From the NCBI GenBank assembly GCA_045616665.1, contig JAZLHE010000044.1, forward strand, positions 1-64,000: 64,000 nt of DNA, given 5' to 3'. The notes below the pieces were generated by a model. The model did no database searches. It worked only from the letters and a program-made list of their open reading frames with translations, and was not told the DNA's origin. Within the stretch, counting starts at the first letter, position 1, and each line of letters starts with the position of its first letter. The DNA comes from RUG11690 sp045616665. GTDB lineage: Bacteria; Bacteroidota; Bacteroidia; Bacteroidales; WCHB1-69. Shown piece by piece: positions 59,892 to 64,000 of the stretch. The position numbers and the translations under genes were made by a program.

Positions 59892-60869
59892 TTATTCTTT
59901 TTCCTCCCCTCTGTCAACAACTTCCCAGTGGCCGCCGCGGTTAGCACCTATGCGGATAATCACGCCATCGTTAACCAATTGGTTGATATGCTTTTGGGCG
60001 TTCCTCTTATTCATTCCCAGGGCTTCTGCCATTTGTTCTACTGTTACTTTGGCATCTAAGGCAATTAATTCAAGGACGATGTCTTTTGGTGTCTTTTTTG
60101 GTGTCTTTTTTGGTGTCGCAATTTTATCTATGGTGTTCAGGATACATTGGAGCATAAACAGGATAAACGTCGAGCTGTTGCCTGCCTTGTCGCTGGAAGC
60201 AATCGCCTCGTAGTATTCTTGCTGATGTTCTTTTACCATCGACTCTATAGGAATCCATGCGAAAATTGGTCGCCATTGTGCCAGCAAGGCCGTTTGCCAC
60301 AATCGACCCATACGCCCATTTCCATCGGCAAACGGATGGATAAACTCAAATTCGTAATGGAACACGCAGGAACTGATTAGTGGGTGTGTCTTGGTACTTT
60401 TTATCCATTCAAATAGATCTCCCATCAACTCAGGCACTCTCATTGCTGGAGGAGCGAGGTGCACGCATCCCTGCTCGCCGAACACTCCGACGCCCGAGGT
60501 ACGCCAACGACCAAATTCCTTTACCAAGCGCTGCATCATCACACCATGTGCTTTTAGCAAATCCCTATAATTCAAAGGATCGATATCCGCCAGCAAGTCG
60601 TATGCGGCAATAGCGCCTTTCACTTCCTGTATTTCATTCTGAGGCCCCAATACACGCTTTCCTTCCATAATGGCAGTCACCTGCTCTATGCTCAAGGTGT
60701 TGTTCTCTATTGCCAAAGAGGATTGGATGGTCTTGATCCTGTTTTCTTTGCGCAGCATCGGATGAGGCATTTGATTCGTCATCATCACATTCAGGCCGCC
60801 TATCTTTTCGGATATTTCGGCCACGAAAGTCAGCATTTCATCGGATATGGTAAAAGGCGGTTGATACAT
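59892..60869 (-). CDS. Fic-family protein with C-terminal winged helix
   Basis: A 325-residue Fic protein. The catalytic motif HPFADGNGRMGR begins at His178; an N-terminal inhibitory-helix motif S51-LAI-E55-N56 ([S/T]xxxE[G/N], class II autoinhibition) is present, so AMPylation activity is probably self-restrained. After the Fic core, a short Lys/Thr/Pro linker (KKTPKKTPKD) leads to a winged-helix DNA-binding domain (about residues 270-325). The linker is encoded by a 12-nt tandem repeat. It is the first gene of a pair with the DUF262 gene. A TAnnTTTG box (60958-60965, minus) lies about 88 bases upstream. The 178 bases to cstA hold only that box and a short repeat. Confidence 0.92.
   Translation of the reverse strand: MYQPPFTISDEMLTFVAEISEKIGGLNVMMTNQMPHPMLRKENRIKTIQSSLAIENNTLSIEQVTAIMEGKRVLGPQNEIQEVKGAIAAYDLLADIDPLNYRDLLKAHGVMMQRLVKEFGRWRTSGVGVFGEQGCVHLAPPAMRVPELMGDLFEWIKSTKTHPLISSCVFHYEFEFIHPFADGNGRMGRLWQTALLAQWRPIFAWIPIESMVKEHQQEYYEAIASSDKAGNSSTFILFMLQCILNTIDKIATPKKTPKKTPKDIVLELIALDAKVTVEQMAEALGMNKRNAQKHINQLVNDGVIIRIGANRGGHWEVVDRGEEKE
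60079..60117. repeat. 12-nt tandem repeat inside the Fic gene
   Basis: GGTGTCTTTTTT occurs in about three tandem units (60088-60099, 60100-60111, then a partial unit, with a degenerate unit before). On the minus strand it encodes repeating K-T-P-K, keeping frame, in the linker between the Fic core and the winged helix. Confidence 0.9.
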
Positions 60870-60957
60870 AATCGCTTGCTATTAGGCTTATTTTTTCAAT
60901 AATAATAATCGAATCACTTTTTTATAGAAATCCTATTTTCTTTTTGTTATTGAAGTG

Positions 60958-60965
60958 CAAATATA
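60958..60965 (-). promoter_or_regulatory. -7 box of the Fic/DUF262 pair
   Basis: TATATTTG on the minus strand matches TAnnTTTG, about 88 bases before the Fic ATG. Confidence 0.5.
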
Positions 60966-61020
60966 CGCTTTTTTACCTTATCTTTCCACGATATTTTTCG
61001 TATTTATTCACGCCTTGCCG

Positions 61021-61051
61021 CCCACGTCTCTACCAATGGGCACGTCTCTAC
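61021..61051. repeat. Pair of GTAGAGACGTG repeats containing the cstA stop codon
   Basis: CACGTCTCTAC occurs at 61023-61033 and 61041-61051; on the minus strand these read GTAGAGACGTG. The TAG stop of the CstA-type gene (61048-61050) is inside the second copy. Confidence 0.8.
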
Positions 61052-62502
61052 CTCCGGATTTTCATCCATCTGCAGAACCAGGCGACAAGCGTTATGGTGG
61101 CGACGGCGGCTATCGTTTGTGCAATCCAGGGCGTAAGGCCTTTGCCTGGGATGTAGGCTCCTGTCGGAGCTTCGAGAATGAACGAGATGGTGACGAAACT
61201 CATGAATATGGCGAGAATGAACGACACGAAGTAGTTCTTGCCCCGTTGGGAGAGATAGACCGTAATGGCCCAGAACGTGAATGCCGCCATGACCTGGTTG
61301 CTCCAGGTGAAATAACGCCACACGATGGCAAAATTCTTGGTGTCGCCTAAACTGAAAACGAGGAATGCGGCACAGACGGCAAAGATGGGAATGCAGATGA
61401 GCATGCGGTTACGTATGCTTTTCTGTTCGATATGAAAAGTGTCGGCCACGATGAGACGCGCTGCACGCAGCACCGTGTCGCCCGTGGTAATGGGAGCGAA
61501 CACCACGCCGAGGATGGCGAGTACGCCACCGAAAACACCCATCCAGTTGTGGCAAATGAAATTCACCACCTGCCCTTGGGTGAAGGCCGTTCCGTTGTCC
61601 TGATAAAAAGCCGTTGCTGCCGCGGCCCAGATGAGTGCCACGATGCCTTCGGCAATCATGGCGCCATAGAACACCGGCTTGGCATGCCTTTCGTTTTTCA
61701 GGCAGCGCGCCATCAGGGGCGACTGCGTGGCATGGGAACCGCTGACGGCACCGCAGGCTATCGACACGAACATCATAGGGAATATGGGCGAAGGGTCGTA
61801 TTTCGTACCAAAGCTCTCCCACATTTCGGGCAGTGCCGGCCATCGCACCAGCAAAGCCACCAGTATCACGATGGCCATGAGGAACAGGCAAATGGCGAAA
61901 ATCGGGTAGATTTTGCCGATGATCTTGTCAATCGGAAACAGCGTGGCGACAAGATAATAGCAGAAGATGACGGCGACCCAGAAATAGACATTCATGTAGA
62001 ATGGCAGTGACGCACTTCCGGCAGTTGCTTCGGTCGCATTCAGCGAGCCGACGATGATGCTGGCCGGCTGCGAGACGAAGACCGCACCTGCCAGCGTAAG
62101 GAAAAGCAGCACGAAGACAATCATCACTTTCTTGACATTCTCGCCGAGGTAACGGCCAATGAGTTGCGGCAGACTCTCACCATCGTTGCGCAACGACATG
62201 ACACCCGATATGAAGTCGTGGACGGCGCCTCCGAAAATAGTACCGAACACAATCCAGAGATAAGAGGCTGTGCCGAACTGCGCGCCCATGATGGCACCGA
62301 AGATTGGACCGAGACCCGCGATGTTGAGGAACTGAATCATGAAGACTTTCCAAGTGGGCATGGGAACGAAATCGATGCCGTCGGTCCGTGTAAGGGCTGG
62401 CGTAGGATTCTGCGGGTTGATGTCAACGATGCGGGCAATGTAAGCCCCATAGATAAAGTAACCCACGATGAGGATTACTATGGCGATGATGAATGTGTAC
62501 AT
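61048..62502 (-). CDS. CstA-family carbon starvation / peptide-pyruvate transporter, short form
   Basis: A 484-residue polytopic membrane protein with about 13 helices. It has the CstA-family start IVILIVGYFIYGAYIARIVDINPQNPTPALT, the DGIDFVPMPTWKVFMIQFLNIAGLGPIFGAIMGAQFG region and ACGAVSGSHATQSPLMARCL. E. coli CstA is about 700 residues; this short form lacks the C-terminal extension, as in many anaerobes. It is thought to import peptides or pyruvate during carbon limitation. The gene looks more GC-rich than its neighbours, and its stop codon lies in a dispersed repeat. A TAnnTTTG box (TATCTTTG, 62541-62548, minus) lies 39 bases upstream. Confidence 0.88.
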   Translation of the reverse strand: MYTFIIAIVILIVGYFIYGAYIARIVDINPQNPTPALTRTDGIDFVPMPTWKVFMIQFLNIAGLGPIFGAIMGAQFGTASYLWIVFGTIFGGAVHDFISGVMSLRNDGESLPQLIGRYLGENVKKVMIVFVLLFLTLAGAVFVSQPASIIVGSLNATEATAGSASLPFYMNVYFWVAVIFCYYLVATLFPIDKIIGKIYPIFAICLFLMAIVILVALLVRWPALPEMWESFGTKYDPSPIFPMMFVSIACGAVSGSHATQSPLMARCLKNERHAKPVFYGAMIAEGIVALIWAAAATAFYQDNGTAFTQGQVVNFICHNWMGVFGGVLAILGVVFAPITTGDTVLRAARLIVADTFHIEQKSIRNRMLICIPIFAVCAAFLVFSLGDTKNFAIVWRYFTWSNQVMAAFTFWAITVYLSQRGKNYFVSFILAIFMSFVTISFILEAPTGAYIPGKGLTPWIAQTIAAVATITLVAWFCRWMKIRR

Positions 62503-62540
62503 ACTTTATGTCTTTAAGACTGTTCTCTTTTTTCAACTTG

Positions 62541-62548
62541 CAAAGATA
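62541..62548 (-). promoter_or_regulatory. -7 box of the cstA-type gene
   Basis: TATCTTTG on the minus strand matches TAnnTTTG, 39 bases before the ATG. Confidence 0.5.
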
Positions 62549-62809
62549 CGTTTTTTCTCCTTTTCATTCCTACGATAGGTTCCGCATTTATTTGCGCCTT
62601 TTCGCCGATGCGAAAGGTTGGAGAAGATTGTGGCAGGGATTGGCTGGCGCCACGTCTCTGCGGGAATCTCCCAGCAGGTTTAACGCGTGGGATTTTCCAT
62701 AGGATTTTTTGCAGGGAGGAAGACGTATTACTGGTTAGAATAAGAGGATAAGGGTGAGCGGAAAGTAGTTGGTATATAGCTCAAATAAGATGTTTTTTGT
62801 CGTAAGAAG
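62549..62809. other. Intergenic stretch with a single repeat relic
   Basis: The roughly 300 bases between the cstA start and the next stop hold the cstA promoter, a relic of the GTAGAGACGTG repeat (CCACGTCTCTGCG at 62650-62662) within a locally GC-richer patch, and otherwise AT-rich DNA. I see no gene in it. Confidence 0.6.
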
Positions 62810-63319
62810 TTATATAGGCAGTGAAAGTCTTCTCTGTATATAAAGTACCATGCCATTAGTGTCTTTCTTGAATTGTTTTATTTGTTGCCAATAATTCTGA
62901 TTCGTCAACTGCTTATTACAAATCCATGCTCTGACTTTCTCAAATTCATTTTTGCTGTGGTTTTCAAAGAAAAACAACATAGTCTCTTTAATTTGCTCGT
63001 CAGCATCTTTTATCCATTCGGATGGGACGAGTTTACGGTCTTTTAATTCCACAAAAATAATATTCCTTATATTGTCATAACTCAAAATTCCCTCGCAGCG
63101 ACGTGCATTTGAGTCGTCTTTTCTCTTGACTACAATGCAATTGTCAACAGGGTAAAATGCGATTTCGAGACCTTGGTTATTTTCAATTATCCCAATCCAT
63201 TTCCCCTTATTATCAGCGTTAATATATGCTGGCTTCTTATCATTGTCGTCGCACAATCCAAATTCGGTAATTTTCGTGGATTGCTTGTTCTCATTTTTGA
63301 AATAATCTGTTGCCAGCAT
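62810..63319 (-). CDS. Small protein with E-x-K (PD-(D/E)XK-like) motif, coupled to an ATPase gene
   Basis: A 169-residue soluble protein of no family I can name. Its centre has RRCEGILSYD ... IIFVELKDRK (Glu76, Asp82, Glu91, Lys93) followed by an A-x-x-Q helix (DADEQIKETM, Gln109): the order seen in PD-(D/E)XK nucleases, although the first acidic position is ambiguous. Its ATG overlaps the stop of the ATPase gene (TAATG), so the two are translationally coupled. This organisation, an ABC/AAA-type ATPase plus a small nuclease-like partner, recalls anti-phage modules such as Septu-like or retron ATPase effector pairs, but the partner is not an HNH protein as in PtuB. Function unproven. Confidence 0.7.
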   Translation of the reverse strand: MLATDYFKNENKQSTKITEFGLCDDNDKKPAYINADNKGKWIGIIENNQGLEIAFYPVDNCIVVKRKDDSNARRCEGILSYDNIRNIIFVELKDRKLVPSEWIKDADEQIKETMLFFFENHSKNEFEKVRAWICNKQLTNQNYWQQIKQFKKDTNGMVLYIQRRLSLPI

Positions 63320-64000
63320 TAGTCTTCGAGTTCTAAAAGTTGAGAAAACAGTTCGTTTGTTTTACCGAGTTCGTTGTTTAAATAATGCTCGTCTGATGGC
63401 AAGTCATTCAAATGCTCTAATTGACCAATCACACCATTCTCGTCAAGTTCATAAATAACGACGTCTTTTGCGGCAACCAGAGATTTTTCAGGAACGATAT
63501 TGAATATTTTGTTTTGAACTTCCGTTTTCCCTTTTGTCTGAAGTTTGGTTTCATTAGCTTGAATAGCCAATGTCAAATAACTGATCATGTATGGGCTGTG
63601 TGTCGTAACAATCAGGTTGCAACCTTTGGACGCATTGTTGAATTCAAGCAAACTGTACAACATTTGCTGTTGTGAAGTGGGAAACAGATTTTGTTCAGGT
63701 TCTTCAACGATGTTTATGATTCTCTTTATGTTGAATTGTGCTGCCAGATTCGAAAGGAGAATTCTTTTTTGTTCTTCGGTATAGGTAGAGTCTTTAAATA
63801 TTTTAGCCGATTCTTTTTTGAAAGTCTCTCTTTGTTGCTCGTCCATTTTCTGTTCGTTCTTCAACAATGTCGTGATATAGCGTCCTACCACATACAAAGG
63901 AACAAATGATTGAAATCCGCTGGCTGAATCTGAGAGTTGAATTTTGTAGTCACCACCCTTAACATACAGAATGTCATTAAGTTTGTTGTATTCAAGAGCC
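63319..64000 (-). CDS. ABC/AAA_15-type ATPase, C-terminal part (runs off the window)
   Basis: An open frame continues to the window edge, so this is the C-terminal 227 residues of a longer ATPase. Visible motifs: an ABC-like signature (KIQLSDSASGFQS), Walker B with catalytic Glu (INIVEEPEQNLFP) and the switch His in VTTHSPYMISYL. This is the SMC/RecF/OLD-like class of ATPases used in several defence systems. The N-terminal Walker A would lie outside the window. It is translationally coupled (TAATG) to the small E-x-K protein. Apparent TTG start at 63897 is not real, as coding sequence continues upstream. Confidence 0.85.
   Translation of the reverse strand, partial: ALEYNKLNDILYVKGGDYKIQLSDSASGFQSFVPLYVVGRYITTLLKNEQKMDEQQRETFKKESAKIFKDSTYTEEQKRILLSNLAAQFNIKRIINIVEEPEQNLFPTSQQQMLYSLLEFNNASKGCNLIVTTHSPYMISYLTLAIQANETKLQTKGKTEVQNKIFNIVPEKSLVAAKDVVIYELDENGVIGQLEHLNDLPSDEHYLNNELGKTNELFSQLLELED

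Noticed and set aside
59858..59947. Upstream extension of the DUF262 gene
   Set aside because: It overlaps the end of the Fic gene and precedes the conserved DUF262 start.

Overview
The window looks like a chromosomal segment of an anaerobic member of the Bacteroidales (Bacteroidota). Evidence: the Bacteroidota promoter signature (TTG, about 19 nt, TAnnTTTG) occurs in front of many genes and all three tRNAs; Shine-Dalgarno sequences are scarce; there is a type IX secretion (gliding-motility type) C-terminal domain, a TonB-dependent receptor with an N-terminal carboxypeptidase-regulatory-like domain, a HYC_CC_PP-type protein, BatA-type and DUF4199/DUF4491/DUF5714 proteins, methylmalonyl-CoA epimerase and an [FeFe]-hydrogenase maturase. 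No rRNA operon, CRISPR array, prophage or complete insertion sequence was seen.

Layout. 0.1-6.7 kb: tRNA-Ser(CGA), then a minus-strand operon tolC-like / adaptor lipoprotein / RND pump / PII-like small protein / methylmalonyl-CoA epimerase, closed by a terminator. 6.9-13.3 kb: pyrG, an RlmI-type rRNA methyltransferase, a BatA-domain membrane protein and a secreted GH29 alpha-L-fucosidase. 13.3-15.1 kb: a DUF4143-type ATPase with a 23-bp tandem-repeat array upstream of its promoter. 15.2-18 kb: glycosyltransferase, tRNA-Pro(CGG), 3-hydroxybutyryl-CoA dehydrogenase and crotonase. 18-29 kb: housekeeping and envelope genes (sugar nucleotidyltransferase, truA, beta-helix lipoprotein, DUF5714 protein, DUF4199 protein, GT2, stand-alone riboflavin kinase domain, LRR protein, hflX, galE, GNAT-like). 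29-34 kb: M50B-like peptidase, PBP1A, a MurL-like protein, AlgH. 34.7-40.6 kb: lpdA, a beta-barrel protein, a T9SS cargo protein and an M16 peptidase. 40.6-42.2 kb: a second ATPase whose gene sits between two identical 47-bp palindromes. 42.3-45.7 kb: murG, guaA, tRNA-Leu(CAG), HU. 45.8-49.1 kb: a metal-related operon (HYC_CC_PP protein, TonB receptor, HMA protein). 49.2-56.5 kb: secreted metalloprotease, hutH, four-helix-bundle protein, hydF, FAD-dependent dehydrogenase. 56.5-64 kb: a more accessory-looking stretch with dispersed palindromic repeats, DUF4491 protein, AlkD-type protein, Fic + DUF262 pair, a CstA-type transporter, and at the right edge a translationally coupled ATPase plus a small protein with a nuclease-like E-x-K motif.

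The most unusual content is the repeat-associated ATPases. Both carry a C-terminal D-x13-E-x-K signature typical of PD-(D/E)XK nucleases; one is framed by identical palindromes and the other is preceded by a 23-bp array reminiscent of the 'bricks' of P. gingivalis BrickBuilt elements. The coupled ATPase/nuclease-like pair at the right end and the Fic/DUF262 pair are candidate defence or conflict modules. Several start sites below are moved inward from the longest open frame because a TAnnTTTG promoter box lies inside or just before the longer frame.
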